From Pirellulales bacterium (GTDB lineage: Bacteria; Planctomycetota; Planctomycetia; Pirellulales; JANQPP01), in assembly GCA_028289405.1 (NCBI GenBank), contig JANQPP010000124.1, positions 43,313 to 107,312 on the forward strand: a DNA stretch of 64,000 nt, given 5' to 3'. Positions 7,390-17,553 of this stretch are shown here, piece by piece. The notes below the pieces were generated by a model. The model worked only from the letters and a program-made list of their open reading frames with translations, made no database searches and was not told the origin of the DNA. Position numbers and translations under genes: made by a program. Every line of letters starts with the position of its first letter. Positions within the stretch are counted from its first letter, which is position 1.

Positions 7390-10119
7390 TCAAAACGGGG
7401 CTTCGCTTTCATCCTGCTTGCTGGCCTTCGCTTTGGTCGAGGTTTTTTTCTTCGTCGCGCGAGTGGTCTTCTTTTTCTTGGTTGTGGTGGTTTTTTTGGC
7501 GGCGGCCTTCTTCTTGGCGGTTTTCTTCTTCTTTTTCGGCGCCACGGCTGCCCGGTTGGCGAGCAGTTCCAACGCTTGCTCGAAGGTCAGCTCTTGAGGA
7601 TTCGCATCTTTGGGGAGCGAGGCGTTGGTTTCGCCGTCGGTCACATATGGCCCGTATCGCCCGTCTAGGAGTTGGACCTTTTCCTTGGTCACCGGTGACT
7701 CGTCGAACACGCGGAGCGGTTCCTTGGGCGCGCCAAAACCGCGTCTGGAAGCCTTCGGTTTGGCGAGCAACTCCAACGCCTGAGCCAACGTCACGTCGAG
7801 AGGGGAAATCTCGGCAGGCAAGGAGCGGGTTTCCGATCCACATTTCACGAACGGCCCGAAGCGTCCATTGTGGGCCACGACCGGCTCCCCTTCGGCGTTA
7901 TTCCCCAGTTCTCGCGGCAATGAAAGTAATTTCAGCGCCGTCTCCAAGTCGATATCCTCGGGACGCATTCCCTTGAGCAGCGAGGCATTTTGCGGTTTCT
8001 CATCGTCATCGGGATGTCCCCGCTGCACGTAGGGTCCGAAACGGCCCACCTTCATGTACACCGGCTTATTCGTCTCGGGGCAGATTCCCAGAGGCTGATC
8101 GCCTTGCTCGGCCTGCTCCAGCAATTCCAAAGCCGTGGTCAAATTGAGTTCATCGGGTGGCGTGTTGTCCGGAAGACTCGCGCGGCGCTCCCCCTGTTCC
8201 AAAAAAGGCCCATACCGTCCCACGCGGACGAAGATCGGTTCGGAGTGCTCGGAACCCTCTGGCGGATTCCCCAAGGGGATGCGGCTAATATTGCGGGCAT
8301 CGATCTCCTCGACCTTGTTTTGCAACTTGGCCTTCAGGCCCGTGGCCCCATTGCCAAAGTAGAAGTCATTCAGGTAGTCGATATGTTCCGTTTCACCCCG
8401 GCTGATGGCATCCAGGTCATCTTCGAGCTTGGCGGTAAACCCGTAATCCACGAGTGAAGCCAAGTGGGCTTCCAGGAGTTGCAGCACGGCGAAGGCTACC
8501 CAAGTAGGAACCAATGCGGTTCCCTTCTTGAAGACGTATTCCCGCGCCAAAATCGTGTCGATGATCGAGGCGTAAGTGCTGGGGCGGCCAATGCCCAATT
8601 CTTCCAGCGTGCGGGTCAGCGTGGCTTCGGTGTAGCGCGCGGGCGGCTGCGTGGTGTGTCCCTTGGGCTCCATCTCGCGGCAGCTCAGCGAGTCATTGCG
8701 TTCGACTTGAGGCAAGATCGTTTCCTTGTCCGCCAACTCGGCATTCGGATCGTCCGATCCCTCCACGTAAGCCCGCAGGTAGCCGGGGAAGTCGATCGTT
8801 TTTCCCCCGACCTGGAAAACGGCCCCGCCTCCCTCGATGAGGATCGAAATGCGGCGTCCCTTGGCATCAGCCATTTGGCTAGCGATGGTCCGTTTCCAAA
8901 TGAGTTCAAACAAGCGGAACTCGTCCGAACTCAACTGCCCACGCAGCGCGCTAGGCAATTGGAAGGGATGTCCCGCCGGGCGGATCGCTTCGTGCGCTTC
9001 TTGGGCATTTTTCACATTCGTGCGGTAAACGCGTGGCTTTTCGGGTAGGAATTCCCGTCCATATTCCGACAGCACCAGGTCGCGCGACGCATCCAGCGCG
9101 ACCGTCGCCAGATTCGTGGAGTCCGTACGCATGTAAGTGATGTGCCCATTTTCATACAGGCTTTGGGCCACTTGCATCGTGCGGCGGGCGGTGAAGCCCA
9201 GCTTGCGGTTGGCCTCCTGTTGCAACGTACTCGTGGTGAAGGGCGGATAGGGCTTCGAGGTATAAGGCTTGTCCTCGATCTCCGTGATCTCAAAAGAAGC
9301 CGTTTGGAGGCGATCGGCCAGTTCGCGGGCTGCCGCTTCATCCATCAGCAACAGGGAATCGTCTTTCAGCTTTCCAGTCGCCGGATCGAAGTCCCTCGTT
9401 CCGGGAATTTTCCGGCCCTCCACGGAAACCAATGTGGCCCGCAAGGTTTCCTCACGGACGGTGGCGAATTCGCCAATCAAGTCCCAATACGAGGCGGAAA
9501 CGAAGGACATCCGCTGCCGTTCGCGGTCCACGATGAGCCGCACGGCCACGCTTTGTACTCGCCCGGCGGAAAGCTTGGGCCGCACCTTTTTCCAGAGTAG
9601 CGGCGAGACTTCATAACCATACAGGCGGTCGATGATTCGCCGAGCTTCTTGGGCCCGTACCAGCGAATCGTCGATTTCGCGGGGTGAGGCCAAAGCTTCG
9701 TCGATGGCGTCCTTCGTGATTTCGTGAAAGACTAGCCGGTGGACCGGAACTTTCGGCTTCAAAACTTCACACAGGTGCCAGCTAATCGCTTCGCCTTCGC
9801 GGTCTTCGTCGGTCGCGAGATAGAGTTGCGAAGAATCCTTCAACAACCCCTTGAGCTTTTTGACTTGCTCATTTTTCCCGGGCGAGATGATATATACCGG
9901 CTCGAAGCCTTCGTTGACGTTGACGCCCAGGTAGGCCCAATCTTCACCTTTATATTTCGCGGGAATCTGCTTCGCGCCTTGGGGCAAATCACGCACGTGG
10001 CCGATGCTGGCCTCAACGGTGAAACCGGGGCCCAAGTATTTACTGATCGTGCGCGCCTTCGCCGGCGATTCCACGATCACCAGGGAGTTTCCGTTGGTGG
10101 AGGCTGATTTCTTCGCCAT
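7390..10119 (-). CDS. topA: DNA topoisomerase I
   Basis: A 909-residue type IA topoisomerase, which relaxes negative supercoils by nicking and passing one strand. The Toprim domain opens with LVIVESPAKARTISKYLG and contains TDEDREGEAISWHL, with the acidic metal-binding residues. The active-site tyrosine lies in NGHITYMRTDSTNL, near residue 330. In place of zinc ribbons, the C-terminus has four repeats of the GRYGPF type (VGRYGPFLEQG, VGRFGPYVQRG, NGRFGPFVKCG, DGRYGPYVTDG). It ends with a Lys/Thr/Ala-rich tail of about 45 residues, probably for DNA binding. Start: ATG at 10119. Length and order are normal for bacterial topA with this C-terminal repeat type. Confidence 0.97.
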   Translation of the reverse strand: MAKKSASTNGNSLVIVESPAKARTISKYLGPGFTVEASIGHVRDLPQGAKQIPAKYKGEDWAYLGVNVNEGFEPVYIISPGKNEQVKKLKGLLKDSSQLYLATDEDREGEAISWHLCEVLKPKVPVHRLVFHEITKDAIDEALASPREIDDSLVRAQEARRIIDRLYGYEVSPLLWKKVRPKLSAGRVQSVAVRLIVDRERQRMSFVSASYWDLIGEFATVREETLRATLVSVEGRKIPGTRDFDPATGKLKDDSLLLMDEAAARELADRLQTASFEITEIEDKPYTSKPYPPFTTSTLQQEANRKLGFTARRTMQVAQSLYENGHITYMRTDSTNLATVALDASRDLVLSEYGREFLPEKPRVYRTNVKNAQEAHEAIRPAGHPFQLPSALRGQLSSDEFRLFELIWKRTIASQMADAKGRRISILIEGGGAVFQVGGKTIDFPGYLRAYVEGSDDPNAELADKETILPQVERNDSLSCREMEPKGHTTQPPARYTEATLTRTLEELGIGRPSTYASIIDTILAREYVFKKGTALVPTWVAFAVLQLLEAHLASLVDYGFTAKLEDDLDAISRGETEHIDYLNDFYFGNGATGLKAKLQNKVEEIDARNISRIPLGNPPEGSEHSEPIFVRVGRYGPFLEQGERRASLPDNTPPDELNLTTALELLEQAEQGDQPLGICPETNKPVYMKVGRFGPYVQRGHPDDDEKPQNASLLKGMRPEDIDLETALKLLSLPRELGNNAEGEPVVAHNGRFGPFVKCGSETRSLPAEISPLDVTLAQALELLAKPKASRRGFGAPKEPLRVFDESPVTKEKVQLLDGRYGPYVTDGETNASLPKDANPQELTFEQALELLANRAAVAPKKKKKTAKKKAAAKKTTTTKKKKTTRATKKKTSTKAKASKQDESEAPF

Positions 10120-10554
10120 GTTCGCTCTCTAATTCCTTGATTCGCCCGGTGGGCTGGTGCGGAATGGTGTCCAATCAGAAGGCTTTGATACTTTATCTGA
10201 TGGAGGCGCCGCGATTCGTCAACCGGGTACGGTCCGTACACACGACCGCTGCGTTCCAACTTTCCACAGTATTCGGCAACTCCGCAATCCTCACCACGAA
10301 CCGATGCGCCAAATTGCATAAAACCTCCCGGGTCTTGCAACCATTTTCCCGAGGAGGCGAACAGGTGGCCCCGCTTGGCAAGAAATCATGCCACGGGCAA
10401 ATGATGCATAATCCCATTGGGATTGCATTTAGGTCAACCGAGTATACAATCCCTTGCTTGATTTCACGGGGAGGAATTCCCATTCCATAATACGGCCCTT
10501 GGAACACTGTCAAGCCGTTTACTTGATTTAGACGTCATCGGAGGAAGGTCTGTC
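10120..10554. other. Divergent promoter region of topA and the SurA/PpiD-like gene
   Basis: A 435-base stretch between divergent genes. No ORF here looks coding. A TATACA hexamer at 10443-10448 could be a -10 element for the plus-strand gene, but I find no matching -35 at proper spacing. The plus-strand gene has a clear ribosome binding site (GGAGGAAGG) just before 10555. Confidence 0.4.
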
Positions 10555-13152
10555 ATGGCCAGTCCATTCCGCGTTTTTCGCAAACACCAGCGTGTCCTGT
10601 TGGCCACGATCGGCCTCATGGCGATGATCGCCTTCGTGTTTTTGGGGCCCGCGTTCGATTATTTGAGTTCGAGCCGTCAGGCACGCATGAATCCGGTGGT
10701 GGTTTCCTGGAGCGGCGGGGATATCCATGAAGCGGAACTGCGTTACGAACTGCTCCGCCGGGCCCAGGTCAACCGGTTCCTGCAACTGGCCTACTATAGT
10801 GCCACGCAAAATGGCGCCACGCCGCAAATTCAGCCCCGGCTCTCGCCGGTCACCGAGTCCTCGATCTTGAATACGATGGTCATGGCACATCGTGCCGAGG
10901 AATTGGGGCTCGTGATCAGTGATTCCGCCATCAACGACTATATTCGGCGGATTACCGGGGACGGCGTCTCGCCTGAACAATTGCGAGGAATCATCGACCA
11001 ACTGGCGGTGGACGGCCGCCGCATCAGCGAAGAGCAGCTCTTTGGCGCGATTCGCCGCGAGCTTTTGGCCCAGCAATTGGAAGCCTTGTACAGCACGAGC
11101 CGCTGGAGCCTCCCCCCCGCGCAACGCTGGGAATATTACCGCAAGCTGAATCAACACGCGAAGCTTGAAGTGGCCGCCGTGCCAGTCTCCGACTTCCTGG
11201 CGGAGATCGACGAGCCGAATGACGCCCAATTGCAAGAATTCTTCGCCGCTTATCAAGAACGCGTCGCGATACCGGAAGTCGTCTCCAATGTGGTGCTCGC
11301 TTCGCCCACGCCGGGATTCAAACAGCCGCCACGGGCATCATTCGCCTATTTCAAGGCCGACCTCGAATCATTCGCCCAGCAGGAAGAAGAGAAAATCACG
11401 GACGCACAGATCCGCGAATTTTACGAGAAGAACAAAGACCGGCTATTCCTTGCCGTGGGAGATGAACCATTGTTTCGCGATCCGCTTGGTGGCACGGATC
11501 CGCTCGGAATCGAGCCAGGCACGCCAGGTGAAGGCAGCCTGCAAACGGGCCCCGATTTGGGTGAAGCGCTCTTCCTAGAACCCTCGTCCGAGGACGAGGG
11601 AGTTATCAGGGAGGAACCAACCGATGAAGTGATCGAAGAAGAGAGTGATACCTCCGCGCCTCCGACCACCAGCGAGAACATTCCGGGCCCACCCACTCCT
11701 CCTCTGACGGAAGAGGAGTTGTTAGAGCAGGAGGCGGCCGCTCAGCAGGAAGATGAAGATCCGGACACAACCGAAGAATCGGACGCGAGCGAGGCAGAGG
11801 AAGCGGAAGACCACGCGGAGTCCGATCAGGAAAACGGTTCCGAGACGCCACCAGTGGAAGACACCTCCGCGAAATGGCGGACCTCCGTGATGACAACGTT
11901 GGCCGCCACCGCCCTTTCCCAGGTCTCTTCACCAGAGGAGGGAGCTGAGTTGGCATTCCCTGGCGGAATCGAAGACTCCGTAACGGACGCCACGGAACCG
12001 CCGAATCCATCCAACACCACCGACGAAGAGGAAACGACCACGAGTGAAGACGCGGCGGACGAAACTACCGAGTCAACCGAGTCCGACTCCGTGGACGACG
12101 TTGCCGAAGAAGCCACCGATTCCGAAGCGGAAACACCAGCCCCCAAGTATCGGCCCCTTTCCGAAGTGGAAGAAACGATCCGCAAACGCCTGGCACGGGA
12201 GCAGGCCGTCAAAGCCATGGACAATGCCCTGAATCAACTCGCGTTGTCCTTGACCGATTACTTCGGTGACGTCGCGCTCTGGGAAGCCCAACGCGAGACG
12301 GCGGATGGCGAGGAATCCATCGCCGGTCCCGACCGTCCCGTGGCCCCCGATTTCGAATCCCAAGCCCGTGAGCAAGGGCTCTCTTTCCAGCGGGTTGGTC
12401 CGTTTTCGCGACTACAGTTTCAGGGAAGTGACGCGGAAATCAGCCGTACCTTCCGGATCGTGCAAGATGCAAACTCCCAGTTCGGCTTCCGCCAGGACGC
12501 GTATGTGCAGTTCGCGTTCGACGAGGATTTTGCGTTGTACCGCACCGTGGTTACCGAGGACGCGCAAGGCAATCGCTATTTGTCCTGGAAGATCGAGCAG
12601 TTCGAGGAAAGAACGCCACAACTGGCGGACGTACGCGAAGAAGTCGTTCGGGCCTGGAAAATGGAGCAGGCTCGCCCCTTGGCCCTGGAAAAAGCGAAGT
12701 CCCTCGCCCAACAGGCCGGCGACGAAGGGGGCAATTTGCAGACCATCCTATCGGGCGAAGGCGAGCCCACCGTTTCCGAAACCGGGCTTTTTAGTTGGTT
12801 GACCTTGGGAGATGCGGCCGTGGACCCGACGATGATGAGCATGCCTCGTTTAAGCTCCGTCGAGCAAGTGGACGATGCGGGGCCCGCCTTCATGCAGGCC
12901 GTATTCTCCACGCCCGTTGAGAAATTGGGGACGGCGTTCAACCATCCTCAAACCCACGCGTATGTCTTCCGCGTGACCGAGATTGACCCTTCCGACGCGG
13001 TGCTCAGGGCATTGTTCCTGTCCCAGAACTTCACTGGTTATGCCGGTTCCGCGCTGGCCGACATCCGGCAAACGGACGCAGCCTGGGTGCAAAGCCTGCA
13101 AGACGCCCAACGGGTCACCTGGCACCGGGACCCGCTGGACGCCACGCGTTAA
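10555..13152 (+). CDS. SurA/PpiD-like membrane-anchored chaperone-like protein with acidic insert
   Basis: An 865-residue protein starting at ATG 10555 with GGAGGAAGG upstream. Residues 13-33 form one membrane helix. The segment after it (SWSGGDIHEAELRYELLRRA onward) resembles the SurA_N/PpiD N-terminal domain of periplasmic peptidyl-prolyl isomerases and folding chaperones. Residues 335-530 are extraordinarily rich in Glu, Asp, Ser and Thr and are probably disordered. The C-terminal 330 residues resume a folded, helical composition (KYRPLSEVEETIRKRLAREQ onward). I cannot see a clear parvulin active-site motif, so isomerase activity is doubtful. Likely role: folding or quality control of exported proteins. 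Confidence 0.75.
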   Translation: MASPFRVFRKHQRVLLATIGLMAMIAFVFLGPAFDYLSSSRQARMNPVVVSWSGGDIHEAELRYELLRRAQVNRFLQLAYYSATQNGATPQIQPRLSPVTESSILNTMVMAHRAEELGLVISDSAINDYIRRITGDGVSPEQLRGIIDQLAVDGRRISEEQLFGAIRRELLAQQLEALYSTSRWSLPPAQRWEYYRKLNQHAKLEVAAVPVSDFLAEIDEPNDAQLQEFFAAYQERVAIPEVVSNVVLASPTPGFKQPPRASFAYFKADLESFAQQEEEKITDAQIREFYEKNKDRLFLAVGDEPLFRDPLGGTDPLGIEPGTPGEGSLQTGPDLGEALFLEPSSEDEGVIREEPTDEVIEEESDTSAPPTTSENIPGPPTPPLTEEELLEQEAAAQQEDEDPDTTEESDASEAEEAEDHAESDQENGSETPPVEDTSAKWRTSVMTTLAATALSQVSSPEEGAELAFPGGIEDSVTDATEPPNPSNTTDEEETTTSEDAADETTESTESDSVDDVAEEATDSEAETPAPKYRPLSEVEETIRKRLAREQAVKAMDNALNQLALSLTDYFGDVALWEAQRETADGEESIAGPDRPVAPDFESQAREQGLSFQRVGPFSRLQFQGSDAEISRTFRIVQDANSQFGFRQDAYVQFAFDEDFALYRTVVTEDAQGNRYLSWKIEQFEERTPQLADVREEVVRAWKMEQARPLALEKAKSLAQQAGDEGGNLQTILSGEGEPTVSETGLFSWLTLGDAAVDPTMMSMPRLSSVEQVDDAGPAFMQAVFSTPVEKLGTAFNHPQTHAYVFRVTEIDPSDAVLRALFLSQNFTGYAGSALADIRQTDAAWVQSLQDAQRVTWHRDPLDATR

Positions 13153-13504
13153 CCGGCGTGTCCAGTTGTTTTGCCAGCACGGCGACGACGCAGCTTGGCA
13201 CCTCGGTGGGGTCAAGCAGAAACTGCCCAAGAACCCCACCGTGCAAAGCGGAATCGCGAATCCGAGTCGGTTGTGGTCGCCGCGCCGCCGCCAGACATGG
13301 CTTAGGGTCCACGTCGTCGAGGTGAAAATGCCTGGGGAGTTGCTCTGACGTGGGCTCGCCGCTTTAGCCACCGTATCACTCCCGCTGCGGTGGGGGAAAG
13401 CCGCCAAAAATCCGCCAAGGCGGTTGACCTTGCTATTATTCCCAAATTACGATATCGCTTTGATCGTTAAGGTCGATATTTGCCGACACTAGTATCGAGA
13501 GAAC
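13153..13504. other. Intergenic region upstream of a PEP-CTERM gene
   Basis: A 352-base gap between two plus-strand genes. No ORF with coding character is visible. The right-hand part becomes A/T-rich and holds the candidate promoter at 13424-13453. A partial GCCGCCAAAA / CCGCCAAGGCGG repetition precedes it. Confidence 0.4.
13424..13453 (+). promoter_or_regulatory. Candidate sigma-70-type promoter
   Basis: TTGACC at 13424-13429 and TACGAT at 13448-13453 are separated by 18 bases, ending 51 bases before the ATG of the PEP-CTERM gene. The match is reasonable but unproven in a lineage with divergent promoters. Confidence 0.3.
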
Positions 13505-14218
13505 ATGATGGCTTTCAAACCCGGAAAGATAACGGCCCTGATAATCGTCCTCGTCACATCAGCGATGGTGGACTCCGCTTCTGCGAGTACAATTTTGTCG
13601 CCTATCTCCGTGATCAACAACACGATAGGAGACATTGGAGCGACAGAAGCAAACATGATCAATCAGACCGGGCTATCGTCTGGTTTTACTAGCGGCACAA
13701 CTGATTTCGCAACTTACATCGCGTCGAATCCGACTCACCTAAGAGGGAGTTTCTCAGTATCTGAGGTGGACTTCGGCTGGGTTGGACCCTTTGGGGGGCC
13801 ATTTACCGGTATTCTGGATTTCGACCTTGGCGGTAGTTTCATGATTAAGGAACTGGCCTTATGGAATGTCGCACAGGGTAGTTCCGCCAACGTCCAAGAT
13901 TTCACAGTGTTCACATCGACCGTTTCAAACTTTTCCACATCAACCAATGTGGGTACCTTTACTAACCCGCAGCTAGATTCCGAGGATCCCTATCCGGCAA
14001 CCGTGTTCGATCTTGCTGATTCAATCGCGAACTTCGTACGAATTCAAATTGACTCCCATTACGGAAACGGTGGAGTCGTGGAAATTGGAGAACTCGCATT
14101 TCATGCAGACTCGGCTGTCTCGAACGTCGTCCCCGAACCCAGTAGCATCGCCATCTGGTCTCTGATTGGCCTCGTCGGTGCTGGCGTTCGATGGCGACGA
14201 AGACGTAAGGATGCGTAG
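13505..14218 (+). CDS. PEP-CTERM sorting-domain protein
   Basis: A 237-residue secreted protein. The signal peptide covers residues 1-28 (cleavage near DSASAS). The C-terminus is a textbook PEP-CTERM tract: VVPEPSSIAIWSLIGLVGAG, then the basic end RWRRRRKDA. The middle is a beta-rich domain like those of discoidin/PEP-CTERM proteins (FDLGGSFMIKELALWNVAQG; FVRIQIDSHYGNGGVVEIGE), which often bind surface carbohydrate. Expected fate: export, recognition by an exosortase, and retention at the surface. The gene is less G+C-rich than its neighbours and is isolated. Start: ATG at 13505; ATG 13508 is equally possible. A strong hairpin follows at 14253. Confidence 0.85.
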   Translation: MMAFKPGKITALIIVLVTSAMVDSASASTILSPISVINNTIGDIGATEANMINQTGLSSGFTSGTTDFATYIASNPTHLRGSFSVSEVDFGWVGPFGGPFTGILDFDLGGSFMIKELALWNVAQGSSANVQDFTVFTSTVSNFSTSTNVGTFTNPQLDSEDPYPATVFDLADSIANFVRIQIDSHYGNGGVVEIGELAFHADSAVSNVVPEPSSIAIWSLIGLVGAGVRWRRRRKDA

Positions 14219-14252
14219 TCGTCCGCGACGCAACAAAAGCAGCATTGAATGA

Positions 14253-14285
14253 ATCAGGAGCCCGCCAAATCGGTGGGCTCCTGAT
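14253..14285 (+). terminator. Strong hairpin downstream of the PEP-CTERM gene
   Basis: A 14-bp stem (one G-U pair) pairs 14253-14266 with 14272-14285 around a 5-base loop, 34 bases after the stop codon. The following bases are only weakly T-rich, so it is a terminator or 3' stabiliser rather than a perfect intrinsic terminator. The rest of the gap, to 14561, shows nothing else. Confidence 0.65.
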
Positions 14286-14561
14286 CTTGATACTCTCTCA
14301 GGTTTGACCCTTTTCCGGAGAGTTGGAAATCGAGAAGCCAAGGAACTAGGGTTTTCGGCCTCGCGAGTATCTAATGGATGCCGAAGTGGGACGCCAGACG
14401 AGCCAAAACTCGGCGTCCGGACCCTGGCGCTAAGCCACAAATCAGCGAATTCGTGGCTTAGCGCATAATCCTGTTCCAATCGTCGTCAGGGCCTCTTAAC
14501 CGACGTGCCGGTTTGCCTGGCAGGCGGAAACTTGGGTGGCGGCAATTCTCGTCCCGCTGGT

Positions 14562-16775
14562 TTAACGCCGCAGTTTGAACACCGTTACCGCCAGCGGCGG
14601 CAAGACGAGGTTCAACGAAAACGGCCGGCCATGCATGGGGATTTCCTCGGCCGTGATTCCCGGATAATTGCCGACGTTGCTGCCGGCGTAATAGCTCGAG
14701 TCCGTGTTGAAAATCTCTTCGTACCATCCTCCCTCGGGGACACCGATGCGGTAATTCTGTCGAGGCACGGGCGTGAAATTGCAGGCTACGAGCAGAAAGT
14801 CCGAGGGATCCTTACCACGGCGCACGAAACTCAAGATGCTGTCATTGTAGTTGTGGCAGTCGATCCATTCGAACCCGGTGTGTTCGAAATCGACCTGATG
14901 CAATGACGGCTCTTGGCGGTAAAGACGGTTCAGATCCGCGACGCACTTCTGCAAGCCTTGATGGGATTCCCATTGGAGCAGGTCCCATTGCAGGCTCGTG
15001 TCGTAGTTCCATTCGTTCCACTGGCCCCATTCTCCTCCCATGAAAAGCAATTTCTTGCCGGGATGGGTCCACATGTAGGCGTACAGCAATCGCAGGTTGC
15101 CGAACTTTTGCCATAAGTCGCCCGGCACTTGGTCCAGCAAGGAACCCTTGCCATGGACCACTTCGTCATGCGAGAGGGGCAGGGCGAAGTTTTCCGTGAA
15201 CGCATAGATGAGGCTGAAAGTCAGCTCGTCGTGATGGTATTTGCGGTGGATGGGCTCATGTTGGATGTAGTCCAGCGTGTCGTTCATCCAGCCCATATTC
15301 CATTTCAGGCTGAACCCTAATCCTCCTAGGTACGTGGGACGCGAAACGCCGGTCCAAGCGGTCGATTCCTCCGCCACGGTCAGCACCCCTGGATATTGGA
15401 GATGGGCCTGTTCGTTGAACGTTTTGAGGAAGTCGATGGCTTCCAGGTTTTCGCGACCGCCGAATTGATTGGGAATCCAATCTTCGCCCTCGCGGCTGTA
15501 GTCCAAATACAGCATGGAAGCCACGGCATCCACGCGCAGCCCGTCGATATGGAATTTGTCGAACCAAAACAGGCCGTTGGAAAGCAGAAAGTTGCGGACT
15601 TCAGTGCGGCCATAATTGAAGATCAGCGTGCCCCAATCCGGATGAGCCCCTTGCCGGGGATCGGCATGCTCGTACAAATGCGTCCCATCAAAGCGGACCA
15701 AGCCGTGGCCGTCGCGGGGGAAATGCGCCGGTACCCAATCGACCAGCACTCCGATGCCATGCTGGTGGCAGTGGTCCACGAAATACATGAAGTCCTGCGG
15801 GGAACCGTAGCGGCTCGTGGCGGCATAATACCCGACCGTCTGATAGCCCCAACTGCCGGAAAACGGATGTTCGGAGACGGGCAGAAGTTCGATGTGCGTG
15901 AAGCCCATTTCCAAGCAATATTCGACTAATTGATGGGCCAATTCTCGATAGCTCAACCATTCATCAGGACCCGCACCGGGCCGCCGCCAACTGCCCAAGT
16001 GCACTTCATAGATCGAAATGGGGGCATCCAGGCCGTTGCGTGCCTCGCGAGAGGAGATCCATTCCTGATCGTTCCAGATGTAGTTATCTAGATTGGCGAC
16101 CTTCGAGGCGGTGCGGGGGGGAATTTCGGCGGCGAAGCCGTAAGGGTCCGACTTTTCCAAGACTTGGTCTCCGTGCTTCACGGAGAACTTGTAAATTTCT
16201 CCCTCCTTCAAGCCGGGGATGAACAATTCCCAGATGCCGCTAGGGATGTGCTTTCGCATCGGATGCCGGCGGCCATCCCATTGGTTGAAGTCACCGATCA
16301 CACTTACGGACGTGGCGTTCGGGGCCCAGACGGCGAAATTCACGCCTTGCACCTGGTTGATCGTCCGCAAATGGGCGCCCAACCGCTCATAACTTTTCCA
16401 GTGCGTTCCTTCTCCCAACAGGTGAAGGTCGTAATCCGTGAGCAGCGGTGGGAAAGCATACGGATCATGCATCGTGTTGCGTTGACCCTGTTGATTGACA
16501 TACTGCAGTTGGTAGCGGGGCGGGCTCGATTCGTTTCGCACGGGACAGATTGCCTCATAAAAACCGGCAGGGTGTATGCGTCGCATGGGGCGCGGAGCCG
16601 TTTGCGAGGAGTCGATGATCCAAGCTTGTGGAGAATGAGGCAGGTAGGCTCGCACAGCCATGGCCCTCTGGCCCGATTCCTCGAATTCGTGCGGTCCCAA
16701 AACCTCAAAAGGGTTTTCGTGACGGCCCTCCAAGAGTGGCCCCAATTTCTCCAGTTCCACGGTTGTACGCACCAC
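14562..16775 (-). CDS. glgB: 1,4-alpha-glucan branching enzyme
   Basis: A 737-residue GH13 enzyme that makes alpha-1,6 branches in glycogen; the length is normal. The N-terminal half has a CBM48/E-set domain ([20 protein letters not shown]). The catalytic barrel shows [17 protein letters not shown], the nucleophile region [17 protein letters not shown], the acid/base Glu in [15 protein letters not shown], and the substrate motif [15 protein letters not shown]. The C-terminal beta-domain ends [12 protein letters not shown]. Start: GTG at 16775, followed by a second GTG, with AAGGAG a few bases upstream. No other glycogen genes are adjacent. Confidence 0.97.
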   Translation of the reverse strand: MVRTTVELEKLGPLLEGRHENPFEVLGPHEFEESGQRAMAVRAYLPHSPQAWIIDSSQTAPRPMRRIHPAGFYEAICPVRNESSPPRYQLQYVNQQGQRNTMHDPYAFPPLLTDYDLHLLGEGTHWKSYERLGAHLRTINQVQGVNFAVWAPNATSVSVIGDFNQWDGRRHPMRKHIPSGIWELFIPGLKEGEIYKFSVKHGDQVLEKSDPYGFAAEIPPRTASKVANLDNYIWNDQEWISSREARNGLDAPISIYEVHLGSWRRPGAGPDEWLSYRELAHQLVEYCLEMGFTHIELLPVSEHPFSGSWGYQTVGYYAATSRYGSPQDFMYFVDHCHQHGIGVLVDWVPAHFPRDGHGLVRFDGTHLYEHADPRQGAHPDWGTLIFNYGRTEVRNFLLSNGLFWFDKFHIDGLRVDAVASMLYLDYSREGEDWIPNQFGGRENLEAIDFLKTFNEQAHLQYPGVLTVAEESTAWTGVSRPTYLGGLGFSLKWNMGWMNDTLDYIQHEPIHRKYHHDELTFSLIYAFTENFALPLSHDEVVHGKGSLLDQVPGDLWQKFGNLRLLYAYMWTHPGKKLLFMGGEWGQWNEWNYDTSLQWDLLQWESHQGLQKCVADLNRLYRQEPSLHQVDFEHTGFEWIDCHNYNDSILSFVRRGKDPSDFLLVACNFTPVPRQNYRIGVPEGGWYEEIFNTDSSYYAGSNVGNYPGITAEEIPMHGRPFSLNLVLPPLAVTVFKLRR

Positions 16776-16930
16776 GCACTCCTTTTTCTTTTGCAGTTCG
16801 AATTTTCCGGATTGGCCGTCGGTCGTCTAGGGTCTTTTTAGGGGAACACGGCAAGATGTATGGCGCCAAGATTATCGGCGAGGCCGATATCAGGCTCGGA
16901 GCAATTTTGTGCGAGTCGTCGTAATTCGAA

Positions 16931-17515
16931 TTACGCCGGTCGCGCGGGATGCCCTCCCAACAATTCGCGCGGCGTCAAAAAATCGATGCTTCGACGCAAT
17001 GTTTCTCTGATCGTCCGTCGGATGGACCGCCGCCATCGGTTACATGCACGGAGAAATGCAACGGGACGTGGGATTGGCGCTAACTCCGCCTCGGCGGAGG
17101 AGGCTTGGGGCGGCAAGTGGGCCGTGTCAAACCGCAGGGAGCGGCACTCCACTTGGTGAAATCGAAGCGTCCGGTCCAAACGCTTCCAAAGATCACAATT
17201 GGCCACGGGAACCATCTCATCGAACCGTTCCCACTTCCAGCCGTTCATTTTCCATGCCGGCAGATAGTGCTGAATCCCGTCCCGCATGTAGCGGCTGGGA
17301 GAAACGACCACCACGCGCGATGGCTGGTCCAGCGCCTCCAAACCTCGCACGAGCGCGAGCAGTTCTAGCCGGGAACGCCTTGCCTGGGGCTCGATATCAT
17401 GTGCTTCTAGCGGATCTCCGCCGGTTGTGGGCCGGAGCACGAAACGCCACTGGCCTAGCCCTTGGCGAATATTGAATCCGCAAAACAGCAAATAATCGGG
17501 ATGCGCGGATTGCAT
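16931..17515 (-). CDS. RNase HI-like protein lacking most catalytic residues
   Basis: A 194-residue protein with an RNase HI core. RSRLELLALVRGLEAL (48-63) matches the E48 helix of E. coli RNase HI. VVVVSPSRYMRDGI (68-81) matches the strand and helix around D70. NGWKW and NCDLWKRLD (107-114) match the GW and NVDLWxRLD segments. Of the four catalytic acids only E51 remains: the D10 position reads as Gly in LFCGFN, the D70 position is Pro73, and the D134 segment is not recognisable. The C-terminal 40 residues are Arg-rich. Probably a nucleic-acid-binding or structural relative rather than an active nuclease. Start: ATG at 17515. Confidence 0.75.
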   Translation of the reverse strand: MQSAHPDYLLFCGFNIRQGLGQWRFVLRPTTGGDPLEAHDIEPQARRSRLELLALVRGLEALDQPSRVVVVSPSRYMRDGIQHYLPAWKMNGWKWERFDEMVPVANCDLWKRLDRTLRFHQVECRSLRFDTAHLPPQASSAEAELAPIPRPVAFLRACNRWRRSIRRTIRETLRRSIDFLTPRELLGGHPARPA

Positions 17516-17553
17516 GTCGGGCTCTCGAATTCGAAGATTACCAAGGAGCGAAG

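Noticed and set aside
11606..12224. Long antisense frames over the acidic insert of the SurA/PpiD-like gene.
   Set aside because: Repetitive GAA/GAG codons create open antisense frames automatically; no independent evidence supports them.
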